DNA of 64,000 nucleotides from Metallyticus violacea (Eukaryota; Arthropoda; Insecta; Mantodea; Metallyticidae): NCBI GenBank assembly GCA_030762175.1, contig CM060843.1:117668869-117732868 (forward strand), written 5' to 3'. This document shows positions 24,441-36,189 of the stretch, in pieces (position 1 is the stretch's first letter; every line of letters starts with the position of its first letter). The position numbers and the translations under genes are program-made. The notes under the pieces are model-generated. The model did no database searches, was not told where the DNA came from, and saw only the letters and a list, made by a program, of their open reading frames with translations.

Positions 24441-25989
24441 TTCATTCACACTCCGCCCATTATGGCCGCAATTGCTGACTTTTGACCCGAACATAGTTTA
24501 TGTAAGAACATAAGATTTAATAGCAAATTTTAAATGTAGTTGTCACATTACGGCCTTTCCATGATACGAAAGACATTCACCAACTCTTCGATGAGATAAT
24601 TTCATTTTCTGGACGAGTATTGTATTGTATTTCCGCCATGGTAAGTGGCGTGTTGGATCTATTTTTCCATTCAACATGTGTTAAGGAAGAAAGCTGACGC
24701 ATACGCCAGCATATGAAACCCATATAAGAGAAAGGGAGGAAAAGGCAAACGCTTTTATCATACGCCAGCAATGAATACAGAAGTATGGAAGGAACTAATT
24801 TTCTGTTGCAACACGTATATGGAAGAATGGCAGCACATAGCTTTCACTTCAGAATCTGCAACCAAAGAGGATTTCATCAAGCGTCACTTCAGTGTTCCTG
24901 CACCCTATGTGGATAACACTGTGAACAGTATCACCTACTCGATTGCAAAGCAAGGATATACTCGGAAGACAATTATGTAACTATAAAATTTGCTTGTACA
25001 TAATAGTGTTTAATGAATAATAGGAAAGAATCTGGTGAGGTAAGGTCTGTTGAAAATAGCCAGTATGGAGTTTCTCGCCGTTTATCTGGCCCCAAAATTA
25101 TTAAAATTTGCCTAATAGACTGCGGTATTCACCGCTTTATGAAAGGAAATGGGGCCAACAATATCGCGATAGAGCACACACAATCCAATAGTTTCGTCAT
25201 AATGACGACGCTTATAGTTTTATGACGCAAAACTGCTTGGATCATTAGCAACCTAATTTATATCTATTTCTTTTCAACATGAAGAGGTGCCATTTCATTC
25301 ATGGGTGAGTATTTTATTAACCGAAGTATTCTAACAATAGACATGTTTACTTAGAGCAACCGCGTTTCATCGGGGAACCAGTATTTTCGGATGTATATTA
25401 ACAAACTGCTGAACCCAATGGACCGTATTCATAGATTTCACGTTAAACCAGACTAAACTTGGAATTAAGCTATACTTGCATTACAGTATTCATACATCAG
25501 AGCTAAGTTAGGTCATGGACTATCATACAAAAATCCTATACAGTGCTGTTCTTTTTGGGCATGCGCACTCGCAGCTGTTTTCATATTTTGTTTTGTTTAC
25601 GAACATGAAAAACAAAGGAAAATTTCCTACAACTGGATAGAGTTGTAGAGCTTCAATGATGAGAGTAACATTAAATAAAACTATCACCAACTCAAATATG
25701 TAGTAGAAAGAAGCATGGATTTAAAGCTAGGAATGTATTTGCCGTTTATGGCGCCGCAACCTATAAATTAGATTATTAAATTATTGTACTTACTATTTTA
25801 ACACATAAATATACTTATAGGAAACCCTAGAAATGTTTTGCTTTTATTTTTTAGTGCCTGTATATATTTTATATATTACACACAAAAGAAATTTCAGCAA
25901 GAGTAATTTTAACCATCTTTATTCTGGTACCATGCTTTAAACTTCTTTATGTACCTAGTATTAAAAATTTAGAATAAGCAGGCAAAATA
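24441..25989. other. No supported gene
   Basis: It holds a short direct repeat (catacgccagca at 24698 and 24757) and an unrecognised 69-codon plus frame at 24771-24980, with no domain I can name. Confidence 0.5.
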
Positions 25990-26645
25990 CAGTCTTGTGC
26001 AAATTAATGTGAACGAGCAGGTAAATTTAGTTTTGTAAGTTATCCAGTGCTAATAACTGTTTCCCTCCAATTCTACACGGCATTATTGATACCCATTGTT
26101 GAAATAGTTAATTGTAGTTATCGTTTTTATTTGTTGTACTTGTATCTAAGCAATTTACTTGTGTTTCTAGTTGTTTTAACATTTAATTTACCAAGCATGT
26201 TTTTATTAGTAATGAATATCACACCTAAGAAGAGAAGTAAGGCCATGCTCCTCCATAAATTTAGTAATGTGACTCAGAGACAGATAGAAGCTGAACGCAG
26301 TAGAAGTCTGGTTGCTATTAATAATATAACTAAACGAAAAAATGAGACTCGATTTATTTCATCTCAGAGGTAAGATGATGTGGCCGAAAAAGTCCAAGAA
26401 AAAGTATGTCTATCTAATCACAACCAGCAAAATTAATCCTGAAAAGATCATTTTTGATTTATAAAAATATTTGGAGACTGAGGAGTGAAAACAGATGCTG
26501 CAAAAGTCCGTAGCAGGCTTCTAAAAGTTGGAAGGAAAGCTCGAAGACCGATCAGAAAATAACTATTGACGTGTCCTGTGAAGAGAAAGAGATTGGCATA
26601 GGCTAGTAAATATTACAGATGGACACTAGTAGATTATAGAAGGAT

Positions 26646-26647
<2 letters not shown>

Positions 26648-26687
<40 letters not shown>
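26648..26687. repeat. 40-bp T homopolymer at the transposase catalytic motif
   Basis: An uninterrupted T run sits exactly where the frame should pass from arg-ile-leu-phe to the first catalytic Asp-Glu. The ancestral sequence was probably a few TTT/TTC codons that expanded by slippage. Confidence 0.9.
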
Positions 26688-26688
<1 letters not shown>

Positions 26689-26896
26689 ATGAAGTGCAAT
26701 GATTGGACGTCTCGCATATAAGGAGAAGCGATGGAGAGAAAATCTCGCCCAAGCACCATAAAGTTTACACAAAAGAAGATGTTTTGGGGCTGTTTTGTAT
26801 TCATAGCCACTAAATGTTTGATTCCTATTGACGGAATGATAAACAGCAACAAGTACATTCCAATTTTAGAGAGAAGAGCCACCCCAGAACGGAAGA

Positions 26897-26943
26897 TTTT
26901 GATTTATTTATGGACGCTCTTTAACATCTCAGGTCATCAGCGT
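26897..26943 (-). mobile_element. 47-bp SINE family A tail nested in Tc1, with 12-bp target duplication
   Basis: The insert reads, on the plus strand, ttttgatttatttatggacg followed by ctctttaacatctcaggtca: the reverse complement of the family-A 3' tail. It is flanked by perfect 12-bp copies of cagaacggaaga at 26885-26896 and 26944-26955, which restore the transposase reading when one copy and the insert are removed. This is a retroposition event truncated to the last few dozen bases. It postdates the Tc1 insertion. Confidence 0.9.
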
Positions 26944-27364
26944 CAGAACGGAAGAGAATGGCAGAGGAACTGAACATTGAAAAGGTGATTTTCTAGCAAG
27001 TCGTTGCCCCATGTCATGCATCGAATAATGTTAAAGACTTCATGGCAAAAATTTGTTTTCAGTGTTTGTACTGGCCTGGAAATTCACCTGATATCAACCC
27101 TATAAAAAATCTTTGGGCGACGCCAAGAAACGGATGAGGAAAATGAATTCTACTGCCAAAGAAAAGATGATTTGTGTCGTAGTAAAAGTGTGACCCAGAA
27201 ATAAGTGAAATATGTAAGAAGCTCATTGATTATGCCCAAACAAGTGAAAAAGGTAATTAAGGTGGCCATATTAAATACTAAAACATTATTTAATAAAAAA
27301 TATTGAAATAATATTAATTTTGAAATAATTAAAAAATCAAATAACATCTTTTTCACAAGGTGTA

Positions 27365-29214
27365 TCTGAAGAATTTAACTTTGAATAATTAATTTATAAA
27401 ATAATATTTATCTTTACAATGAAAATGTAATGTTTTAATAAACATTAATCTAATCTACCCTCAGATCAAAATTAAGTTGAACGTATTAGTTTGCTATCTG
27501 AAAATAAGCAATTTTAAAATCATCTTATTATTGCACGCTGCACAATATACCTAGAAAAATAATTTATGCAACCTACGAAAGAAGCCTGTAAAAATTGCTG
27601 GTCTTTATAATACATTACATCTTGTTTTAAAAAGATACCAGATCAAAATCAGATAAGTCAGTTATAGGCCCAGATATACAAATATTTTAATTATGTTCAT
27701 ACATAATACACCTCCAAGATATATAAATGACGGGACCGCAGGATTTGCAGTGATGAGAGGTCTCTCGGCAGGGCCCTAAGAAATAAAGTTTTATTCCTCT
27801 ATAATCTACCACAAATATTTTAATTATATTTTAATGTACATTTCAGTACAAATCATTATTGTACAAGCATTTAAGAATACAAATTTACACAGAAAATATA
27901 TGTACAGTATTACATTGAGAGTATTACAATAATTCATTGCGCATTGTTGATTCGAATTGCTTCCTACTTCGTCCTATCAGCACGCTACTCCAAACAGTTG
28001 GCCACTGAAACCACGTGTTCATATTAAATAGTATCGCATTCAAACGTATATACTGCAAGTTTCAATGAACTCTTTTCACCTAGAGCTTTTTGACCGTAGC
28101 GTGCGACAAATTTTATGCAAAGATCTTCCTGTGAAAGAGGACCGTTCTTCCAACAATATGGGGCTGCGAGCCACACAGCACGAATTTCCATGGCAGCTGT
28201 GAGTAATTTGTTTTCCAATTATGCTATCTCTAGATATGGGGACTTCGCATGGCCGGCCAGTATAATGTATTTAATTGCGTTTTATGTTAATAATTTTAAT
28301 AAGAAGAGTAATATGCAATAAGTTAATGTATAAAGCGTATATGCACTTAACAAAGTTACACAGTAAGGAAACTAAATATTTGTACAGAAAAAAGGGGAAT
28401 AGAGTATATCAAGTAATAACTTGTGATTTAGGTTTCAAAATGTCTATTGCATTATTTTAGGTCTAGTTCTTTCTCTGTTTTATCTTTATTTTATGAGCAC
28501 TAATACATTTATTTTATACTTTGAGACTTTCATCCAAGTCAATTACAGAAAACTGAAAAGTATGGTCATTGTTGTGGCCAAATGGAATAACCTGCTCATA
28601 ACTGATATGTTGAATGTATGAGCCAACCTGCATGGTGTTGCGAGCATTATTAGTCATTTATTTTTAATCGCTATATGTTATCTTATGGTAAAGGTTGATT
28701 CATTATACTATGTTCTCTTGGGAACAATACAATTTCATTCAATACATCTATTTAAAATAGTCCATAAGATTTCCAGGTATTGATTGTCATATAATATAGC
28801 GATCAACATATTTATTAGATGATAAAGATAGAATTATATAACCAATATTTATTAGAACAATAATAATAAATAAAGAGTGATCATAAAAATACATTTATTG
28901 TTTCATAATTGAGATGCTCTATTTTCGGAAAAATATTATTTATTTAGTATGGCATTCTTTATATGTTCATTCACGGGTAACATCACACGATTGGATAAAG
29001 TTGCCAACATGTTCGCATTATACGATTTAATATTCTAATAGTATACAGATAATAAATAAGATACTAAAGCTAAACCACCTCCACCTAATACAATTTTTAT
29101 TAAAATTAGAATAATAAGTGATAGATGAATGAAGGAAATATATTGGTAATTTTGGGTGTCCCTCTCGGGTTAACAGGAAATTCTTTTATTCAGGCTAATT
29201 GTTGTACTTAGGTT
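27365..29214. other. No supported feature
   Basis: Very AT-rich. The frames at 28024-28460 have no recognisable domain. Confidence 0.55.
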
Positions 29215-29390
29215 AATGAGGAATGACTTCAAGAGAGGGCAGTGAGAGTTTTCTAGGCCTAATTTGCGGCACATACCCGGCATTTGCCATTTACGAGTAC
29301 TGAGGAAAATCTGGAAAGAGCCTCAGTCAGGGAGGAAGGTCCTGTGGGAATCGAACTCCAGTGCCTAGGCCACCCGCAGCGATCTGAAGA
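29215..29390 (-). mobile_element. SINE family B, 5' part, minus orientation
   Basis: On the minus strand a B-box-like ggagttcgattcccac (29345-29360) is followed by ttcctccctgactgaggctc and tttccagattttcctcagta, matching the copy at 51262-51535 (gtcctccctgactgagattt, tttccggtttttcctg). Part of the body follows, but the 3' tail is lost. Confidence 0.65.
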
Positions 29391-29669
29391 TGATAATATT
29401 ACAATTATTTCGCAGTAACAATATGACTGAAAGGGACTAGCCAGTAATAATGGAGACCTCCATTCTTCAGTCAGGCAATGGGCAAGAATAGGTTCCACGA
29501 AACACTTAGATTTCTGCACTTTGATCTGAAATCCACAAGATCATACCGTTTCAAAACAGCAAATATAAATTAATATCAAGTTATTGAAACATATTGATTG
29601 ATAATTAATGTGATCTATGTTACAATGTCACCGTAGTTTAGCAACTATTTCCCCGCAGAACACAATGTC

Positions 29670-30385
29670 CTTACCTACAATTATATGCCCAACAAGTGTG
29701 ATAAATTCGGTATAAAATTCTGGCTTATAATAGATATTGACACAAAATATATTTGGAATAGGTCCCAGTGTCTTGGCAAAGATGAACAGAGAGCAGCTGA
29801 CAAAAACTTTCCGAGAGTATAGTGATGAAGTTAGTATCACCACATCACAATATGGAGTGGAATGTCACTAAGATAACTTTTTACTACAGTGAAACTTAAC
29901 AGCAAACTGAGAGCTGAAGGAATTGGCCTAGTTGCGCACAGCAAGGAAATACCTGATGTTATAAAATACATGAAAACTTTTTGTACATGTAAATTTTCAT
30001 ATCATCCTGACTGTGTATTTAACAAAAAGGAAACAGATATTTCTTGTACCCTACTGTTGAGATACAGAATAGTACGCTCTTCTTCCGCATTTGGAAGCTA
30101 AAAATCAAATAAGGAAGACGGAGGAAGAGGAAGAAGAAGTTCATCACGATGATGATGATGATGATGATGATGATGATAAAGATGACGAAGATGACAAAGA
30201 AGAATTAGCTTCGAATAATCCCAAAAATGATAATGCCAAATGAAAAAAGTTCGAAACAAGACAAATACAATTCCAATCAATAAAGAAAGCGCGTTGTTGT
30301 GTGAGTCCTGCACATAAAGAAAGTAAATTGTATTGGATGTAAAATGTGATCTGGAATCATATTGTGGACTACGTTGTTTTATTTT
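29670..30385 (+). pseudogene. piggyBac-like transposase relic with internal deletion
   Basis: The plus strand reads YMPNKCDKFGIKFWLIIDID followed by TKYIW, which is the block around the first catalytic Asp (29733-29735) of piggyBac transposases. It then gives an eroded LGKDEQ and DNF (second catalytic Asp, 29872-29874). The 29889-30101 frame continues with KLRAEGIGLVAHSKEIPDVI, the usual x-G-T-x-R-x-N-x-R-x-x-P region. The part carrying the third Asp is missing. Instead an open stretch rich in Glu and ten consecutive Asp codons follows (30110-30243). The end shows CIGCK, then CDLESYCGLRCF, a cysteine-rich domain like those that bind piggyBac termini. The spacing between the first two Asp residues is about 46 residues, shorter than expected, so two deletions are likely. 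Confidence 0.75.
30148..30177. repeat. (GAT)10 microsatellite inside the piggyBac relic
   Basis: Ten perfect GAT units, read as ten Asp codons in the acidic frame. Confidence 0.95.
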
Positions 30386-30713
30386 GTACTTTTTTCGGTC
30401 CTATCTAAAGAGTTAAAGCAAACAAATTCGCTTTTAACAATATGTCAATAAAATGTTTCCATAATTTTTATTGAGCTACATTCCTATGTGTTCGTTAATA
30501 AATATATTGTTAAATCATACATTCATGTTTCATTTAGTTAGTACTTATTACTTAACATTAGCTGTTAAACGAAGTATACAACAGGTTCCGGCGGTTCTAG
30601 CGTTAGCAGAAAAGTAACGCATCAAATGTCATGTTTCTTTTTCTCTATATGTGAAGATTATAATACAAAGTGACTGTGAGTCGGATTACCTGGGTATTCG
30701 TCTTCCAGAAATG

Positions 30714-31001
30714 TCGGTTCTAGTGGTATAGTGATAACCATGCTTGTTTTTAAATCCAAAATCGCGGGTTCAAACCCGGCCAGGATCGATGGATTTTTGG
30801 GCGTAAAAATCCTAAGTATGGCTTCCTTCGGAAGTTAAATAAAGAAAGCCGTGGGTTCCGTGTCGTGCATTTACGGCACGATAAAGAACATCAAGCCAGA
30901 AAGAAAGACCTCTGAGCAAAATTTGTCGGCCGTTTCACGCCCTGAATTGAATGGGGCGCTGGTGAGCTGAGATGTTAAAGCGCGTCCATAAATAAAACAA
31001 A
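30714..31001 (+). mobile_element. SINE family A, near full length
   Basis: Head with A box (tagtggtatagtgataacca) and B box (cgcgggttcaaacccggc), then the same body blocks as at 20051-20328 (gggcgtaaaaatcctaagta, tggcttccttcgga, gcacgataaagaacatc, aatttgtcggccgtttcacg) and the tail gagatgttaaagcgcgtcca followed by taaataaa. Possible flanking repeats ttccagaaa (about 30703) and ttccagtaa (about 31014) could be an eroded target-site duplication. Confidence 0.9.
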
Positions 31002-31004
31002 CCA

Positions 31005-33540
31005 AAAATCAATTTCCAGTAAAGACTACAAGAAACAGAGCAAATAGCAAAATAACTGGTAGGCTACAGTTTATGCTTAGAACTTTTCTGAATTTAGAGA
31101 GTATTGTGGAAACAAACCCTTGTCTTGAAGATCAAATACACTGAGTTATAGGCAAAAACGAAAAAGGAATATAAAGCGTGTAACGTAAGTCTTCAGAGGT
31201 TTATGGAACTCGGTGCATATAAATTTGCTAAGATCTTGTTAAAATATAGAGCAGAACAGTGAACAGTAGACACAGAATGCTGTGATATTTGCATTGAAGG
31301 AAGGATAGGAAAAAGAAATGCTAATATGTAAAATTAAGAAAAGAATTACTGAAATGATCGAAGAAAGACGGCTAATATAGGATGATAATGCTAAAAGAAT
31401 GAAATGGATGCATGGATACTTAAAGTTTCATGCCCATTACGAGTACGCTCAAAACATGTCTGTATGCTTGTTGTTGATTATATATAAAAATGATCTGTTT
31501 TACTCTGTCAAAGTAAGCTTAAGTGAAAAATTAGATAGAGATTGCTTAAAAATATTATTTTAATTGTAGGCCTGTAACTCTGAAACTTTAAACGTTAATA
31601 AGATATTTCTCTGTAGAACATTTGGATTAGAGTTACTACTGGATTGTTTAGAGCCCGTTAACATTCTCCATATTATTTGGTGTTTTATCCACTCGCGGCC
31701 TCTGATTTACCTTTATAACTTCCAAACTATGCAATTAAATTCATTAAAATTAGACATCGGCCTATACTGAAATATCATACACACAATACAAAATAACAAA
31801 GAGGAGGTACCCTATCCATGTTCGTGCATAACTTGAAAGCCGATTCTGTTGGTTGTTCTCAGTAGTAACGTGATCTCGTGTTGTTGTCACAGTCCCCGCA
31901 CAATGCTGAACGAACCAGTAAACGGGCAAATTATCAGCACTTACTGAAAAACTATGTCGATAAAGGAGTGAAAAATTCGGAAACCGATAGGACAATACGC
32001 CATTCAATATTTGGTAAGGAAACTGGAAACTGTCTGAAACAGCCAGAAGCAGGTGCAGCAGATGAAAAACAGATTGCAGGTTGAAGTACGTGCTACATGA
32101 GATAGGATTTCCACAATGAGTTGTATGCATGTCGTGTGTGCAAGGATTTAAATCTTTCGACAAACCTAATTACAAGTTACGACGATACTTACATGCACGA
32201 ACGCGCAGTGAAGCGAGTTTACTAGTTACATGGACAATGTATGTGATGATGTTGCTTGCAGCATGGGATGTACAGTTCACATCAGTTTCTGCTGTACTTA
32301 CATGCAAAGACGTCCATTCATATGACAGCAGTAGAATCTCATACAGGCTAATGTGTATTTTGGATTGCTTGTAAAACAAAAAATTCAATCTATCACGTGC
32401 GTGCAATCGGACAAATACACTTAGAGACAAACAAATTTTTTACGCATTATTATATGTGAATTATTATAATTGCATTCATTTTTTGAACATTAATTACTTT
32501 TCCAAAAATTTTACAACCACTCATATATTCGGACATCGTTTTCAGTCTATTTTCCTTGAAAATGAATTCAATTAATCACATTTTTACACCTGGGCCAATT
32601 GAGATGTCTGATGACATTGTTGTTCTTTTTTGTTGTTTTTGATACATCGGTTTTCTTTATTGTATTGCAATCAGTTTAACAGATGGGTATCTTCATATAA
32701 ATGCTGAAAGTAAGGCGCGCAGAGACATGTCTAAAATCGAGTCCTGAACCGAGCAGAACTTACACAAATTAACACTGCTTAGGTGTAATTTATCGGCTTG
32801 ACTTTATAGGGTAATGTAGTTTATTACATCCTCCACTGATACCAAACTGAATGTTCAATATAGGGGCGCATTGTGTACCGCTAACCTAATGTCATGACAA
32901 GCTTAATCGTTGTCCAGTACTTGTGTCTTTCTTGTATCAACGTACAAAACGCTAATGACGCATGCGCCCTGGAAAGGTGCAACCCCTTCACTCCTACGTT
33001 GTTAACAGGTAACAGCATTGCATGAAAGCTACTAATTGAATGAAAAGACAAAATTGTCCAAATGAGGTAAATTCAAATGTGTGATGTGTTAAAACAAAAG
33101 ACTGCATCGTTCCCGCAAACAAATGATCACTTTTACCTGCTCCAAAGAATGGTTTGGAAACGACTAAGCACTTTATAACACTGTCGTGTTGATGTATGCG
33201 TTTTTAAAACCTGTTCGCTTATATAATATATATATATAAAAGAAAAATATTGCAATTCTATTAATAATGTAACTAAAATAACAATTACTATTTGGTCTTC
33301 TTGCCATAGAAGAACTCAAGCAGTTCAAAATATACAGATTACTAATCTGTAACTTTTTCTTAGTGTTTAATCCTTTTCTGCTTTTCTAGTTATATATTCA
33401 AGGTTTTAATAAGTTATAATTATTAAAGTGCGGCCATGAATCGGACGATTTTTAAGACGCTCTCATAGATAGGTGCATGAATATATTTATTCACCTTTAT
33501 CACATAGGAACATAAAGTATACATACAAGCAATTTAACTT
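31005..33540. other. No supported gene
   Basis: It includes a 133-codon minus frame (31762-32163) and overlapping plus frames with no motif I recognise, and a short (TA)n at 33225-33237. Confidence 0.5.
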
Positions 33541-33550
33541 ACGAAACGTC

Positions 33551-33784
33551 CTATTTTCCAAAAACAATATCCTTCAAATAGCCACCATTCTTCTGTATGC
33601 ACTCAGTAATTCTTCTGCTAACAGCACTTACTGCTCTTTGCAGCATCTGCACAAGAATCCGTTCAAATTCTTCTCGAATTCGGGTTTTCAACTCCTGAAC
33701 CTTATGTGGTGTTGGAGAACTAAAACTTTGGATTTCAAGTACCCCCACAGAAAGAAGTCACAAGATGAAAGAACGGTAAATTGA
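33551..33784 (-). pseudogene. DDE transposase C-terminus (DUF4817/Tc-like family)
   Basis: Starting at about 33784 on the minus strand the frame reads SSCDFFLWGYLKSKV, the block that carries the third catalytic acid in this family (P-C-D-F-F-L-W-G). After a one-base shift it continues with SPTPHKVQELKTRIREEFER, ILVQMLQRAV, RRITECIQKNGGYL and stops at 33551. The order and the closing R-R-x-x-x-C-x-x-x-x-G-G pattern are those of the C-terminus of DUF4817-type transposases. The upstream catalytic domain is absent, because a plus-strand mariner relic lies next to it. At least one frameshift is present, so it is dead. Confidence 0.75.
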
Positions 33785-34044
33785 TGTGGGCTGCTATATG
33801 TTTGAATGAGACTATTGTTACTAGGTGGCAGCACTGGTATAGTAGCAATTGGTGACGTTGGACTCGAGACAATCGATGTTTACAATTGCAAAACAGCAGT
33901 TGCATGATGGGGGCGTTTCTGAGTGATTGTACAAGCCTGGAGCAGCGCTACTTGTGTGATTATTGTGAGTAAAATCTATGGAGGAATAATCATAAATAAA
34001 TGCTTCCCAACTACAAATAGAAGTGCCTGCACGTCAAGCTGTTT

Positions 34045-34583
34045 ACACGTGGGTGCAGAAGTGAGATGCTAGTCCAAATTGTCACAGGTGATGTGTAATG
34101 GGTTTACCTTTACCAGCCCAAGACAAAGCAGAGGAAACATCCTGCATTGCCAGCGAAAAAAAGCTTAAAGTGGCATCATCCACCGGGAAAGCAACATTAA
34201 CAGTCAAGAAGACACGCTGCTCACCCCTTTCCACCGTACATGCCAATTCTTACTGAAACATCGTCAGAAAATTTCATAAGGTCATTCAAAGGTGTGTTGT
34301 TCTTGCATGACAATGGGCTTCCTCATAGTGCAACCAAGATAAATAAGACGCTGCGAAATTTCAAGCGTGAAGTACTCGAGCATCTTCCATACTGCCTCAG
34401 ACCTTGCTTCCCTTGTTCAGCCCTCTTAAACATCATCTATTGGGTGAAAATTTTTCCGACAATGAAGCTGCAGAAAGGAAAGTCACCGCCTAGTTCCGAC
34501 AGTAGCCCAAAGATATTTATGCTGCCGGATTCCAGGGGCTTGTCAAATATCTGAATGTACAAGGAGATTGTGTTAAAAAATAA
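34045..34583 (+). pseudogene. mariner transposase relic, catalytic domain
   Basis: The plus strand gives EMLVQIVTGDV, where the Asp at 34090-34092 is the first catalytic residue but the following Glu and Thr are Val and stop. Then come WVYLYQPKTKQ, KSLKWHHPPGK, GVLFLHDNGLPHSATK (second Asp at 34319-34321), EVLEHLPY, and in shifted frames NEAAERKV, PKDIYAAGFQGLVKYLNVQ and GDCVKK with a stop at 34581-34583. This is the mariner order. The third Asp of the P-x-D-x-x-P-x-D block is not readable, and several frameshifts occur. It is a different lineage from both the 14.4-kb and 54.8-kb relics, so at least three mariner lineages have invaded this region. Confidence 0.8.
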
Positions 34584-34589
34584 AAGTAT

Positions 34590-35735
34590 TTTCAAAACAG
34601 TGCTCTTATTTAAGTTCTATATCTATTTGTAGCTTGCCTCGCAATTATTTTCAAGCCCTTAAGCCATAATCTACATTGCCTTTTTTATCACATGATAAAT
34701 ACGTTTTCATGCCCTGGTACTACCGAACTATGATGGTAGAATTATTATAGTAGAAATACATGAGTTTGCTATTGGTCTTGACATTATAAATTCATTTGAG
34801 ATATGCATTGCAAAAGTGGATGAGATTTCTTGCTCCTATAAAGTATGTGTGGCGGACTATCCCTGTGAATGATGTACTGGACATAAATGCCTCGCTTTTC
34901 TCTCGCTAGGGACTGTAAATTTATCCATTTGACATGGGAAATGTAGTAAAATAAAAGAGGTAAACTCTTTATGAGAGCCATTACTTGTTAGCGAAAAAGA
35001 TAATAATCAGTGAATGAAAGCATCCAGACACACAATTAGAGCAAGAAACAGCCTTATCTTCTTGGTTAGCAGTCCTGTCCACATCTGTGAAACAAAGTTT
35101 TATTCGCTAAAATATTCTGGGTTTTGTTGCTTTGACGTATAAAGGTTTTCAGCATATCTTTAACCATTTCAAAACCAATAATATGGAATATAGTTATTTA
35201 GTTTAAGCGTTAAAGACTTCATACGAGCATTCCGGTGCATTTTGTATTATTATATCATGTTTTCTTTATATCATTGTCCAAAACAGTGTATTCAAATATT
35301 AAAAATCAAAAAGACACCTTTCCTGTAATGGCAAAACTAAATGTTATTTGGAGCAATCCCTATTACTAGAACGATCTGCTTAGCTCGTGGGACTGTTCGT
35401 TTATATTTAATTGTAGCAAGACCTTTATCATTTTGTCGATATGAAATTTAAGCAATAATATGTATTATTTTCCGATACATTATGCAAAATTAATTATATC
35501 ATTTTTTCCCTGTGATACAAAAAAAGCATGAATGTTTTGGCACGCCGACTTTATAGCAGTTTGCAGTCAGGTATTTTGTCGAAAATGAGATTTCCTGTGC
35601 ATTGCATCATTTTGGAAACTATAGCTCTGGATGAAACTGGCTGTTGTAATTTTGATTTCTAAATGAACTGAATAAGCATTTGCCTTGACCGAGTATGTTG
35701 TATAGCGTGAAGCGTTTCGTCGGTGGTGTTGTCGT
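34590..35735. other. No supported feature
   Basis: AT-rich, with no gene or repeat recognised. Confidence 0.5.
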
Positions 35736-35743
35736 TGTTGTTT

Positions 35744-35965
35744 GCTCCACGTTAAGCGCCAAATTTTGAAGCGGTTTTTGTCGGTCCCAACAATCAAAGC
35801 CTAATTATGAGACTGTTTGTTTATGGCCCCATGTTGGCGCCAAATTATAAAACTGTTTAGTAGGCCCCGGCTATGTGCCCTAGGTTGGACACCGATTTTG
35901 AAGCGATTTGTTGTCAATGTCTAGCGGCCGCACGTGTGATGCCAAATTTGAAGTGGTTTGGTAGA
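35744..35965. repeat. Five degenerate tandem units of about 39-51 bp
   Basis: Units begin at 35744, 35783, 35825, 35875 and 35926. The common pattern is ggccccatgttggcgccaaa followed by ttttgaagcggtttgttg, with heavy divergence. On the minus strand the first half resembles a retroelement primer-binding site (tggcgccaacatggggcc). The units are GC-richer than their surroundings. Confidence 0.6.
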
Positions 35966-36189
35966 TTATTTATTCTTGCTTTGATGTTGTTACCCATGCT
36001 TCAATGAGATGAATTTCTCAAGGTGAATTCTGCTATTCTTTGACTCGTCCTCAATAGAATTGGGAGAGGATTTCAATAGATAAATAAGCACGTGATGCGA
36101 TATAATATATACCGCTATTTTATTATGTCCAAAATATTTCTCGCCCTCTGGTATTTTGCATACGATAGACTTAGCTACGCTAATACAAA

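Larger units (their letters stand above)
26212..27281 (+). pseudogene. Tc1-like transposase, frameshifted, two catalytic residues lost
   Basis: From the ATG at 26212 the first frame reads KKRSKAMLLHKFSNVTQRQI, the paired-type helix-turn-helix that binds the element's ends. After a stop at 26371 other frames give AAKVRSRLLKVGRKARRPIR, then WTLVDYRRIL, DVSHIRRSDGEKISPKHH, IPIDGMINSNKYIPILE, APCHASNNVKDFMAK, YWPGNSPDINPI and a C-terminal GGHIKY with stop at 27279-27281. This is the DDE transposase in its normal order. The first catalytic Asp survives (26688-26690) just after a 40-T run. The second has become Val (27000-27002) and the final Glu of the P-I-E-N-L-W block is Lys (27105-27107), still 34 residues apart. 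A SINE tail interrupts the frame at 26897-26943. Confidence 0.9.
25990..27362 (+). mobile_element. Complete but dead Tc1-like DNA transposon
   Basis: The left end begins cagtcttgtgcaaattaatg at 25990, just inside a TA (25988-25989). The right end reads ttcacaaggtg and is followed by TA at 27363-27364. Read from the other strand it is an eroded inverted copy of the left end. Tc1/mariner elements duplicate a TA target on insertion, which fits both flanks. The length of about 1.37 kb is typical for Tc1 elements, even with a 40-bp T run and a 47-bp SINE tail added. A transposase pseudogene (26212-27281) occupies the middle. Confidence 0.75.

Noticed and set aside
24771..24980. 69-codon plus frame starting MNTEVWKEL
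   Set aside because: Looks protein-like in composition but lacks any motif or neighbouring exon signals that I can support.
31762..32163. 133-codon minus-strand frame and an overlapping 68-codon plus frame (31878-32084)
   Set aside because: No domain recognised. I considered a pipsqueak/pogo-type helix-turn-helix for the plus frame (RTSKRANYQ start), but spacing and later residues do not fit.
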